Of a stretch of 64,000 nt of DNA, positions 25,367 to 33,050 are shown piece by piece. Source of the DNA: Chthonomonas sp. UBA1950. Lineage in GTDB: Bacteria > Armatimonadota > Fimbriimonadia > Fimbriimonadales > Fimbriimonadaceae. Position numbers and translations under genes: made by a program. Location of the stretch: contig DDEQ01000010.1 of the NCBI GenBank assembly GCA_002336105.1, positions 1 to 64,000 on the forward strand, written 5' to 3'. Every line of letters starts with the position of its first letter. The first letter of the stretch is position 1. Under the pieces are notes generated by a model, which saw nothing but the letters and a program-made list of their open reading frames with translations, had not been told where the DNA came from and searched no databases.

Positions 25367-26323
25367 ATGCTGGGTCAGTTTATGGAATCGGAAATTCGTG
25401 AGCAACCGGATGTGTTGCATCGAGCTTCCGAGAGTTATTTTGAGACACTAAAAGACGCCGTTTCGGGCAAACAATACGAAATGGTGCTGCTTGCGGCCCG
25501 GGGGTCCAGTGACAATGCTGCACTCTTTGGTCGCTACCTTATCGAAGTGTTTCTCGGTATTCCGGTTTCGTTGGCAGCACCCTCGGTCCTGACACGATAC
25601 GGATCTCATGTGAAATACCGTAACTGCCTCGCCATCGGCATATCGCAATCTGGCGCCGCTCCTGATGTTTCTGAAGTGATTGCAAGTCTTCGAGCCGACG
25701 GCCATACGACCATAGCGATCACGAACACAGAAGGATCTAGGTTGACCCGTGAAGCTGAGTTCTCGCTACTGCTTGGTGCTGGAAATGAAAAGTCTGTCGC
25801 AGCAACCAAAACTTACTCAGCAAGCCTGTTAGCCATGTATGAACTCGCAAGAGCACTTGGAGCAGACCTTCCCTCACCCGCTGGACTTATCCCTACTGAA
25901 GAGTGGGTGAATCACGCTCTCGAAGCCGCTAACGAATCAAGCGGAGCCATTGTTAGGTGCTCTCCAATCTTCTCGCTTGGTCGAGGATTTGAATTTTCAA
26001 CAGCTCAGGAATCGGCGATCAAGCTCATGGAGTGCGCTCTCATAGCTTGCAAGTCCTATTCGACGGCTGATTTTGAGCACGGTCCAAAAGCTCTTGCCGG
26101 ACACGGCAGCGCAGCTATCTCATATGGGGGGCAACTCACCGATCTCGCTTCTCATGGTTGCTTGATCGTTCCGGCTCCAGAGGTACCGAGTAACATCCCC
26201 GAGACCCTAACGCCAATCTGGCACATCATTTTTGGCCAGTGGTTAGCCCTTCAATCGGCCCGCGCCCGAGGACTTAATCCCGACGACCCTCGACACCTTC
26301 AGAAAGTGACGGAAACTCGATAA
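25367..26323 (+). CDS. SIS-domain sugar-phosphate isomerase (GlmS C-half-like)
   Basis: 318 aa. Two SIS domains correspond to the isomerase half of glucosamine-6-phosphate synthase: LLAARGSSDNAALFGRYLIE, the phosphate loop GISQSGAAPDVSEV, KSVAATKTYSASLLAMYELA, FSLGRGFEFSTAQESAIKLM and the ADFEHGPKAL signature. The N-terminal glutamine amidotransferase (Cys1) domain of GlmS is absent, so it probably isomerises or deaminates an amino-sugar phosphate (AgaS/FrlB-like) rather than using glutamine. An alternative ATG lies at 25382. No SD; TAAACT at 25353-25358 could be a -10. It is followed by a strong terminator. Confidence 0.85.
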   Translation: MLGQFMESEIREQPDVLHRASESYFETLKDAVSGKQYEMVLLAARGSSDNAALFGRYLIEVFLGIPVSLAAPSVLTRYGSHVKYRNCLAIGISQSGAAPDVSEVIASLRADGHTTIAITNTEGSRLTREAEFSLLLGAGNEKSVAATKTYSASLLAMYELARALGADLPSPAGLIPTEEWVNHALEAANESSGAIVRCSPIFSLGRGFEFSTAQESAIKLMECALIACKSYSTADFEHGPKALAGHGSAAISYGGQLTDLASHGCLIVPAPEVPSNIPETLTPIWHIIFGQWLALQSARARGLNPDDPRHLQKVTETR

Positions 26324-26324
26324 A

Positions 26325-26354
26325 AAGAAGGCTCAGAGAACTCTGAGCCTTCTT
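26325..26354. terminator. Bidirectional intrinsic terminator
   Basis: Perfect 14-bp inverted repeat AAGAAGGCTCAGAG / CTCTGAGCCTTCTT around a 2-nt centre (a 4-nt loop in practice). Flanking A-run on the left and T-rich sequence on the right allow it to stop both the SIS-domain transcript and the convergent peroxiredoxin transcript. Confidence 0.8.
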
Positions 26355-26358
26355 CACT

Positions 26359-26976
26359 TTACATGCCGACTTTCGCGGCCTTGAGGACATCCTCGCCAGA
26401 CATTCGAACCTTGTAATCCGGGTTTGAGTGTGCGAATGTGATCACTCCTGCTTTGTTGATGACAAACAAACTCGGAACCGGCAAGATGTGGTGCATCTGA
26501 CCCGACGAGCGCTCCAGATCGACGTTGTACTTGCTCTTGTACATTCCAAATGTGCCGTCATCCAACCTAAAGGCAACACCAAACTTTTTGAGCGCATCGG
26601 CTTTAGAGTCGGAATAGATGCTGTAGTCCAGCTTTTGTCTGCCTACGGTCTTTGTGATTTCCTGCGGAAGATCCGGCGTCAAGGCTACGATCTGATATCC
26701 GAGACGGGTGAGGTCACCTTCGATCTTGTTCATTTCTGCCAAATGGCTGTTGCAATAGGGACACCAATCGCCACGATAGAAGATTAGAACGGTTGGCTTT
26801 CCGCCCAGGATCTTCTTGAGAGTTGTTTTGCCACCCTTCGCGGTCATCAATGCTGCGTCTGGCACCTTTGCGCCGACCCCAAGAGGATGAGCATTGCCAG
26901 GTTTATCTGCAACCTGAGCGACGCTCATCGTCACAGCCACGGACATTATTGCGAGAGACGGAAGTCTATACATCAA
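26359..26976 (-). CDS. Secreted peroxiredoxin-like (AhpC/TSA) protein
   Basis: 205 aa with a signal peptide (LAIMSVAVTMSVAQVA) and a thioredoxin-fold AhpC/TSA domain. The redox site is YRGDWCPYCNSHLAEM, with CxxC rather than the lone peroxidatic Cys of classical TxxC peroxiredoxins, which resembles PRXL2/bacterioferritin-comigratory-like or thiol-disulfide proteins. LPVPSLFVINKAGVITFAHS is the cis-Pro region. It probably reduces peroxides or disulfides in the periplasm. It is a single gene, ending at the shared terminator. Confidence 0.85.
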   Translation of the reverse strand: MMYRLPSLAIMSVAVTMSVAQVADKPGNAHPLGVGAKVPDAALMTAKGGKTTLKKILGGKPTVLIFYRGDWCPYCNSHLAEMNKIEGDLTRLGYQIVALTPDLPQEITKTVGRQKLDYSIYSDSKADALKKFGVAFRLDDGTFGMYKSKYNVDLERSSGQMHHILPVPSLFVINKAGVITFAHSNPDYKVRMSGEDVLKAAKVGM

Positions 26977-27014
26977 TTCCAGAATGCGGTTTGATTCAGC
27001 TTTGTTCCAACTTT

Positions 27015-27461
27015 TTACCAGCGGTCAGCCAAAATGGTCGCAACTTGCTCCAGTAACGCTTCATCCGAATCATCGAACGCACCAACTGAATGCCCGTCAA
27101 TATCGATCTGCCCGATAATGTCCTCGCCCTTTCTGATCAGAACAACAATCTCAGAACGAGTTTGCAGCGAGCAAGAAAGATAGTTGGACAATTCTCGCAC
27201 GTCACCGATCACCTGATTTGCATTTTCGGCGACAGCCGTACCGCAAACTCCTCTCCCCACCGGGATGTGAGTGTGGTCGGTAGCCGCGCCTACGTATTCA
27301 TCCAGAACAAGGGTTTCCCCTTCCAAGCGATAGATTCCGCTCCAGTTGTATCCTGGCAACGTGTCGAGCAACTCCATCGCGTACTTCCTCAAAGGCGCGC
27401 CGGTGAGGTCAGATTCCTCTACCGCGTGAACCACTCTTTCGATCTCGCTGATCGTGACCAT
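27015..27461 (-). CDS. GAF-domain protein, free methionine-R-sulfoxide reductase-like
   Basis: 148 aa from ATG 27461, a single GAF domain. The sequence follows the fRMsr pattern: YNWSGIYRLEGETLVL, IPVGRGVCGTAVAE, DVRELSNYLSCSLQTRSEIV and IGQIDIDGHSVGAF. Two of the three fRMsr cysteines are present (in GVCG and LSC); the first (normally about 10 residues before GVCG) is His/Thr here. It may therefore reduce free Met-R-sulfoxide with a two-Cys mechanism. The frame runs upstream into smc, but the ATG 5 nt after the smc stop gives the normal domain; coupling to smc is likely. Confidence 0.75.
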   Translation of the reverse strand: MVTISEIERVVHAVEESDLTGAPLRKYAMELLDTLPGYNWSGIYRLEGETLVLDEYVGAATDHTHIPVGRGVCGTAVAENANQVIGDVRELSNYLSCSLQTRSEIVVLIRKGEDIIGQIDIDGHSVGAFDDSDEALLEQVATILADRW

Positions 27462-27466
27462 GTGGG

Positions 27467-30400
27467 TTATTCTGACAGGTCTGTAATCGGTGGTTGTTCC
27501 GAAAGCTTGGTTGCATCTGGCAACTTGACCGGAGCCAGTAGTGAGACCCCTTCTTGCATGGTTACGCCCACCCATACATCAGCCTTTACGATAGTCGCGT
27601 GGTTGTGGGTGATGACGATGAACTGCGTAGTACCTGTAAAATCTCTCAGAGCCCCAGCAAACCGTTCGACGTTTCTTCCGTCGAGAGGAGCGTCAACCTC
27701 GTCAAGAACCACCAGAGGAGACGGCTTGACCTTAAGAAGCGAGAAGAGGAAAGCCGAAGCGCACAATGACCTTTCGCCTCCACTGAGCAAGTTCAAAGGC
27801 TGACGTTTCTTCCCAGGCAGAACAACCTCAATTTCAACGCCGCTATCGAGCACGTGCTCTGGGTCGCTCAAAGAGAGTTTTCCTTCGCCGCCTCCAAACA
27901 TCTTCTCGTACATAACAGTGAACTCAGATTGCACTGCATAAAAGGTGTTGAGAAACTTCTCGCGGGTTAGTTTATCCAGTTCTCGAATGCTGGCTTCAAT
28001 CTGAGAAATCCCGCTACGAATGTCGTCTTCCTGCGCAAAAAGCTCCTCGTATCTCTGATTCAGACGATCGTAAGCTTCGATAGCTCCGAGGTTCACATCC
28101 CCCATCGAGCGAATGTCTCGGCGTAGTCGATTGACCACAGTGGCCGCATCATCGGGGACTTCATGCTGCCCTTCCATTCCGAGAGCTTCTTCTTCAGTTA
28201 AGGCGTATTCTTCGTAAAGTCTTTGAACGGCTGTAGCCTTCTTGGTCTCGATCCGGGTCCGAGAGAGTTCAGCTTGGTGAGCGGCGTCTGAGACGCTTGT
28301 TGCGTTGTTCCTTGCCTGCTTAGCCTCGTCAGCCAAAGCCAAACTATGCTCAAGCATTTCACGTCGAACAGTCCCTAAGCCTTCCAGTTTCTTACTTAGT
28401 TCGTCTCGTGATTCCCCGGCCAGCTTCGCTGCTTCTGTGGCTCGAACTTTGTCATCGTTTGCCTTCTCACGTTCTGGTCCAAAACCTTCTGAACGCTTCA
28501 GCCTGAGAGTCAGAATTTCCTTGGCTGATCCAAGCCGTCGTTCTGCTGTGACTTTTCGGTTCGTAGCTTGAGATGCTCTAGCCTCGGCTTCGCGGAGTCG
28601 TTCGGTCGCTTGTTCCGCATCAGCAGATCGACTGGCTAGCGCGGTCATCGCTTCGTCTCGGGCAAGTTCAAGAGCCTTTATATCAACTTCTTGGCCTACT
28701 TCACCAGTGCCACCCGTCAGCGAGAGCTTCTCACGTTCAAGCTTCTCACGCTCGCGATTCATGCCCTTCAGCTCTTCTTGAAGAGCAAAAAGGTATGACC
28801 TCGCTTCATCCATCTCTTCGTTCGTGCCGATAGAAGCTCGCGCTTCTTCGGCTCTCGTTAGCGCCTGCGCGATAAGTCGATCCCGTTTTTCGGTCCGAGA
28901 TTCCTGTTCTTTAATGACCTTGTCGAGCTGCCGAAGTTGCTCAGCAATCTCTGCTAAGTCAGCATTTCTTTGGACCAGTCCGTAACCTGTGTTGCGCTGG
29001 GTTCCACCGGTAACAGCGCCGCTCGCATGAACGACTTCACCATCCAAAGTCACCATGCGCGACCAGCCGGTGGTTCGAGCTAGTCGAAGCGCGTCGTCAA
29101 GTTCCTCGACCACAAGAATTCGTCCGAGAAGGCTATCGATAACGGGCCGATACTTTGCTTTACACTGGGCCAGTTCACTTCCCCGGCCAACCACGCCCGA
29201 TTCATTGAGTAGTCGCCTTAGTTCAAAACTAGGCTCAACTGGCCGCATTAATGGAATCGGCTGAAATGTGGCTCGACCAGCGCGGTTCTCTTTTAGCCAT
29301 TGAATGGCCCGCTTGGCGTCCTGGTCGCTGTCTACAATGAGGTCATTGGCACTTGCCCCAAGAGCTGTTTCTATCGCCAAAGCAAGGTCTTTCTCGCTCT
29401 CTATCACTTGGGCAACAGGAACGTATTCCGCCTGAAGCAAACCTCGGTCAGCTGCCTCAAGAACAGCTTTTGATCCTTGAGTAAGGCCATCGTGCGCCTC
29501 AATAGTAGCCTCAATGCCACGTCTTCGGCCTTCGAGTGCGGCGCGCTCAGCAAGCGCTTGTCTGACACGTGCAGAATCAGCTTCGCCCTCTTTGCGCAAA
29601 CGTTGAGCCTCTTGTTCTGCTTCTTGGATTTGCTGGTGCACTCCGGCAAACCTAGCTTCTATTTCTTTGAGCGTCTTGTCTGCCTCGGTAACTGCTTCCT
29701 CGATGTCAGGCCTCGAGTCATCGATTCCTTGAAGCTCTCGAACCAGGATTTTTAGCCGATCCTTCTTGTGAGCATCTTCAGCTGACTGACGCAAGAACAG
29801 CGAATGTAGGCGTCGCCCTTCTTCAAGCGTACGCTCAGCGATTCGTAACGCGTCTTTGAGTTGACGCGCCTCTTCGCCCACGCCAGCGTATCCTTCTTTC
29901 AGTTGCGAAAGAGCCTCTAGTTCGGCCTTCTCTTCCTCTGCTAACTTCGTTAATTCCTGTTCTGCCTCGGCAACACGGGTATCAGCTTCCTCGGAGTCAG
30001 CCGTTGAAGTTTTCTCAATCTCGTCAAGGTTCTGTAATCGTTGTTCGGCAAGCCGGATGTCCGACTCCGCTCGCTCTAAAGCAGTGAGGCACTGTTGAAG
30101 CGAACTTCGAACCGAGTCCATTTCCAACTCGAGTTCGCTAATCTGGGCTCCAGTCTCCCGAACTTTTGCATCGAGTTCTTCCGCGCGTTTGCCTTCTTCA
30201 GCAGCTACTTTGATCGAAGTTTCGATCCTAAGCTCAAGGTCAACTAACTCCCGAGTTGCACTGTTGACATCTTGGATCAGGAGTCCAATTTCGACTTCTT
30301 TCAATGATTCAAGAAGGTTCTTGTATCTGCGAGCGGTTTCGGCTTCCAGACGAAGCGGCTCTCGCTGACTCTCCAGTTCCAAGACTATGTCTCGAACTCG

Positions 30401-30967
30401 CGTGAGGTGCTCATTAGCAGTTGCAAGGCGGCGGTTTGCTTCAATTTTGCGAGACCGATACCGTTGAACGCCAGCAGCTTCGTCAATCCAGCCCCTCCGC
30501 TCATCGGCACTTGCACTGAGCGCGGCATCTATCTCTTTTTGACCAACAATTGCGTATCCCGCTCGTCCGAGGCCAGAGTCGGCTAGGAGGTCGTAAATGT
30601 CTCGAAGGCGACACGATTGGCGGTTGATTTGATAGTCGCTATCACCCGAACGGTTAAGCTTGCGCGAAATCGTGACTTCCGAGGTTCCAAGAGGCAGACC
30701 ACCGTCTTCGTTGTCAAAGAGTAAGTCAACTTCCGCAAAACCTACGGACTTACGGGTTGAGCTGCCGCTAAAGATAACATCTTGGCTACTCTGAGCACGA
30801 AGTTGCCGAGCATTACCCTCGCCAAGCCCCCACAGGATCGCATCGACAAGGTTTGACTTACCGCACCCGTTAGGTCCGACAACAGCAATCACCCCACCGT
30901 CCAAACTGAACTCGGTGCGGTCAGCAAATGTCTTAAACCCAAAAATTCGAACTCGTTTAAGTCGCAT
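27467..30967 (-). CDS. smc: Chromosome segregation ATPase SMC
   Basis: 1166 aa, full length. The N-terminal Walker A is GPNGCGKSNLVDAILWGLGE (residues 31-50). Long coiled coils (about 170-490 and 660-1000) flank the hinge (about 500-650, with ETALGASANDLIVDSDQDA). The C-terminal head has the signature NLLSGGERSLCASAFLFSLL and Walker B LVVLDEVDAPLD. It compacts and individualises chromosomes with ScpA/ScpB, which are not in this window. A GAF protein gene follows after 5 nt. Upstream is an unrelated small gene on the same strand. Confidence 0.96.
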   Translation of the reverse strand: MRLKRVRIFGFKTFADRTEFSLDGGVIAVVGPNGCGKSNLVDAILWGLGEGNARQLRAQSSQDVIFSGSSTRKSVGFAEVDLLFDNEDGGLPLGTSEVTISRKLNRSGDSDYQINRQSCRLRDIYDLLADSGLGRAGYAIVGQKEIDAALSASADERRGWIDEAAGVQRYRSRKIEANRRLATANEHLTRVRDIVLELESQREPLRLEAETARRYKNLLESLKEVEIGLLIQDVNSATRELVDLELRIETSIKVAAEEGKRAEELDAKVRETGAQISELELEMDSVRSSLQQCLTALERAESDIRLAEQRLQNLDEIEKTSTADSEEADTRVAEAEQELTKLAEEEKAELEALSQLKEGYAGVGEEARQLKDALRIAERTLEEGRRLHSLFLRQSAEDAHKKDRLKILVRELQGIDDSRPDIEEAVTEADKTLKEIEARFAGVHQQIQEAEQEAQRLRKEGEADSARVRQALAERAALEGRRRGIEATIEAHDGLTQGSKAVLEAADRGLLQAEYVPVAQVIESEKDLALAIETALGASANDLIVDSDQDAKRAIQWLKENRAGRATFQPIPLMRPVEPSFELRRLLNESGVVGRGSELAQCKAKYRPVIDSLLGRILVVEELDDALRLARTTGWSRMVTLDGEVVHASGAVTGGTQRNTGYGLVQRNADLAEIAEQLRQLDKVIKEQESRTEKRDRLIAQALTRAEEARASIGTNEEMDEARSYLFALQEELKGMNREREKLEREKLSLTGGTGEVGQEVDIKALELARDEAMTALASRSADAEQATERLREAEARASQATNRKVTAERRLGSAKEILTLRLKRSEGFGPEREKANDDKVRATEAAKLAGESRDELSKKLEGLGTVRREMLEHSLALADEAKQARNNATSVSDAAHQAELSRTRIETKKATAVQRLYEEYALTEEEALGMEGQHEVPDDAATVVNRLRRDIRSMGDVNLGAIEAYDRLNQRYEELFAQEDDIRSGISQIEASIRELDKLTREKFLNTFYAVQSEFTVMYEKMFGGGEGKLSLSDPEHVLDSGVEIEVVLPGKKRQPLNLLSGGERSLCASAFLFSLLKVKPSPLVVLDEVDAPLDGRNVERFAGALRDFTGTTQFIVITHNHATIVKADVWVGVTMQEGVSLLAPVKLPDATKLSEQPPITDLSE

Positions 30968-31006
30968 CGAGATTCGGAGCGACTAAGGTTACTTCAATGA
31001 GCGGGT

Positions 31007-31324
31007 TCAACGCACGTAATGAATGATCGGTTCCGATAAGTTGTCGAGCAACATGAGCGAAATAACCGGCATTGGCCGTTCTTTCGCTACTTCGCGCGCC
31101 TCATCGAAGGACAGACTTTTCACGACCATCCCGCTCAGATCGATCCATTCTGAGAACCGATTGGCTCCAGTCTCGGTCGAAAAGCAAGCAAGACCATGAA
31201 TTCCATCGTGACAGAAGCAACCATAGCGATTGCTGGCTGGATGGTGTAGTACCCACAATTCTTCGGGCAGTGTGTCGTTTATTCCAAGCAGAGGAAGTTC
31301 AAACGTGATATTCATGAGCGGCAA
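31007..31324 (-). CDS. Conserved-looking small protein of unknown function
   Basis: 105 aa (102 if it starts at ATG 31315). It is a compact, soluble alpha/beta sequence with no signal peptide: LWVLHHPASNRYGCFCHDG, GLACFSTETGANRFSEWIDL and FDEAREVAKERPMPVISLML. I do not recognise the family. It lies 39 nt upstream of smc on the same strand. A 13-nt palindrome (GTGGGAATCCCAC, 31329-31341) immediately precedes its start and may be regulatory. Confidence 0.5.
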   Translation of the reverse strand: MPLMNITFELPLLGINDTLPEELWVLHHPASNRYGCFCHDGIHGLACFSTETGANRFSEWIDLSGMVVKSLSFDEAREVAKERPMPVISLMLLDNLSEPIIHYVR

Positions 31325-31497
31325 TCAAGTGGGAATCCCACAAACAAAAGATTTGTCGATTCCACTACGTGAAAGACCGGAAATCCGACACTGGAACCGT
31401 TATCTTTTGGCTCACTGTTTAGCGAACCGACATTTGACTCTACATCGAATAACATCGATTTGACAAATGTTTTGTGGATAGATTGCGCGAAAAGGGT

Positions 31498-31799
31498 TGG
31501 CCCGCACGGAGGGATTCGAACCCCCGACCCTCGGTTCCGCGTACTCTCTACGACTTTCGCCGCCACTCCTCTGAGTGTTTGGAGTCTGGACTCTCTCTTC
31601 ACCATCATCCCTCAGGATTTTAGGTGCTCGCCGTCGAGTCTCTACACGTTTCCAGATTTCTGGACTTCGCTCGGGATTACCACGAAGTAAGGTTTCCCCG
31701 AATTTGACGAGTTACTTCTTAAGGGTTTCCCCTTAAGCGCTCCAATATGCAGTTTTCTGCCGCTTAAGACCGATGCTCTATCCACTGAGCTACGTGCGG
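31498..31799 (-). tRNA. tRNA-Arg (UCG) interrupted by a group I intron
   Basis: The minus strand gives a standard type I tRNA split in two. The 5' exon is 31799-31766 (34 nt: acceptor CCGCACG, D-arm GCTC/GAGC with A20, anticodon stem TCGGT, loop CTT). The 3' exon is 31539-31501 (39 nt: CGGA, stem ACCGA, variable GGGTC, T-arm GGGGG-TTCGAAT-CCCTC, acceptor CGTGCGG, discriminator G73). CCA is encoded (31500-31498). Joining U34 to C35 gives loop CUUCGGA, anticodon UCG, and perfect acceptor and anticodon stems. A20 and C35 are arginine identity elements. The 226-nt insert at 31765-31540 is a group I intron. The short variable loop excludes tRNA-Leu(UAA), which the unspliced loop CTTAAG would otherwise suggest. 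Confidence 0.95.
31540..31765 (-). ncRNA. Group I intron (IC3, Azoarcus-like) in tRNA-Arg anticodon loop
   Basis: 226 nt, no ORF of its own. It begins after U34 (exon CUU pairs with internal guide GAG, including the U-G wobble) and ends with the terminal G. Core elements read on the minus strand: P2 is CUUAAGGG-GAAA-CCCUUAAG. P3 is CUCGUC/GGCGAG. P4 is UCGGGG/UCCCGA, next to the conserved CAAAUUCGGGGAAACC. P6a is CCAGA/UCUGG. P7 is GACUC/GAGUC, within GUGUAGAGACUCGACGG and GAGAGUCCAG. P8 is CACC/GGUG. P9 has GGC-GAAA-GUC. Compared with the Azoarcus tRNA-Ile intron as I remember it, P3 and P7 change by compensatory pairs, strong evidence for a working ribozyme. Confidence 0.93.
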
Positions 31800-31817
31800 G
31801 TGCCGACAGAGATAATA

Positions 31818-31851
31818 CCCTTTGGCAGAGCGTAATGCCAGTGCCAAAGGG
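31818..31851 (-). terminator. Terminator after PfkB-family kinase gene
   Basis: Perfect 10-bp inverted repeat CCCTTTGGCA / TGCCAAAGGG with a 14-nt loop, 15 nt after the stop of the kinase gene on the minus strand and followed on that strand by TATTATC. It separates the kinase unit from the tRNA-Arg gene that starts at 31799. Confidence 0.65.
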
Positions 31852-31866
31852 CTTTGTTACGATTAG

Positions 31867-32994
31867 TTATTGTGGCAAAGGCAGGTCTCGAAGGAATTCT
31901 GCCAGCATTTCAGGCGTTGGGCTAACGGCTGTTCGAACGTAGTAACCGCTTGTCGCGGTTCCTACGCAGAGGCTTTCGGTAACCGTCATTCCCAAAACAT
32001 GACCAACGCAGAATCCCGCGTTAAAGTGGTCTCCACCACCGGTGCTGATCTTTGGCTCTCGAACGAGTGGCCCAGCGAACCAGCCGGTTTCCCCATTGAT
32101 ATCCGCAGCGGCAGCGCCGAGCGTATGGATGACGACGCCGGCGATTCCAATCGCTTCCCGAATTCGGCCAGCGGTTGCTTCAATAGTAGATTCCGGTTCG
32201 TTCGACTCAGGAACGCCGAGGACCTTTGCAATCTGAACGGATTCCTTCAAGTTCAAGCCAAGGATCACCTCGAAGTAAGGATTAAATTTCGGCAAGAAGT
32301 CGACAACGCTACGCTTATCTTCCTCCGTTCGTTTCTCCGGATCAGCTAAATCAACGAACAGCGTTCTCTTAGCTGCAGGAACGTGCGGCATTACCTCGGC
32401 GAGAATTCCTTCCCAAATCTCGGTCATGAACGGGATCATCGTCCAGTTCACAGAGGCGAACAATCTTGCTTCGCCGAATGCCTTCTTAAGGTTGTCAAGG
32501 CCGACCCTTGCCTTCAAATTTTCCCAGGTCAAGTCGAGCAGCGGAGTGGTCTTCCCCATCATCAACTTCCCGTCTTCGAATTCTAGAGCATCCGTATGAC
32601 CTGGTTCTGCAACGCTATAGACAGTTGCTCGACCAGTGAGTTCCTCGAAGACTGAATGCAATGACGGATAGCCTAAGTTGCCGATATACGTTACCGGGTT
32701 ACCGGCAGCGGCTAAAGCATTCGCCATGATCGGTCCATTCCCGCCTAGCTTGACCTGCTTGACAACGAGTTCAAAATTACTCGAACGCCCAGAGGCGGCA
32801 TGGACCTTGTCTCCGAAATCGGAAATCTTTGCGATGGGTTGAAAGCGCTCGAAATCGAATCGCTTGTCTACGACAGAAATGATCTCATCTACGAAACCAT
32901 CAAACCCAACCGTCGCAGGGCTTGTTTTGAGTTGTGCCCCGGTTTGCTCGAGGATGTCGGCGGCTTGGGCGGCGATCTGCGCTCTCTCTGACAT
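31867..32994 (-). CDS. PfkB-family carbohydrate/nucleoside kinase
   Basis: 375 aa. The ribokinase-like fold is seen in VKQVKLGGNGPIMANALAAAG, the GNLGYPSLHSVFEEL segment and the C-terminal anion hole/catalytic STGGGDHFNAGFCVGHVLG, where the Asp of GGGD is the catalytic base (family consensus GAGD). The N-terminal SPATVGFDGFVDEIISVVD is a divergent PfkB opening. It would phosphorylate a sugar or nucleoside with ATP; the substrate is not evident. The neighbouring GH27 alpha-galactosidase hints at sugar use, but the two genes are 57 nt apart without overlap. Confidence 0.82.
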   Translation of the reverse strand: MSERAQIAAQAADILEQTGAQLKTSPATVGFDGFVDEIISVVDKRFDFERFQPIAKISDFGDKVHAASGRSSNFELVVKQVKLGGNGPIMANALAAAGNPVTYIGNLGYPSLHSVFEELTGRATVYSVAEPGHTDALEFEDGKLMMGKTTPLLDLTWENLKARVGLDNLKKAFGEARLFASVNWTMIPFMTEIWEGILAEVMPHVPAAKRTLFVDLADPEKRTEEDKRSVVDFLPKFNPYFEVILGLNLKESVQIAKVLGVPESNEPESTIEATAGRIREAIGIAGVVIHTLGAAAADINGETGWFAGPLVREPKISTGGGDHFNAGFCVGHVLGMTVTESLCVGTATSGYYVRTAVSPTPEMLAEFLRDLPLPQ

Positions 32995-33050
32995 ATCAAA
33001 GAGGATTTACCCGACAGATCGCCGCGTTGCTATAAGCTCCGCAAGGGTTG

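Noticed and set aside
31329..31341. GTGGGAATCCCAC palindrome upstream of the small gene at 31007-31324 as a proven operator
   Set aside because: It is short, isolated and without a recognisable regulator nearby; mentioned only in the gene entry.
31312..31690. Two short ORFs covering the split tRNA on either strand
   Set aside because: They read through tRNA exons and intron structure; the RNA gene explains the sequence completely.
31501..31799. tRNA-Leu(UAA) with the classic cyanobacterial intron, because the unspliced loop reads CTTAAG
   Set aside because: The variable loop is only 5 nt (GGGTC), incompatible with tRNA-Leu, and splicing after U34 joins C-G-G to give a UCG anticodon with a perfect stem; arginine identity bases A20 and C35 are present.
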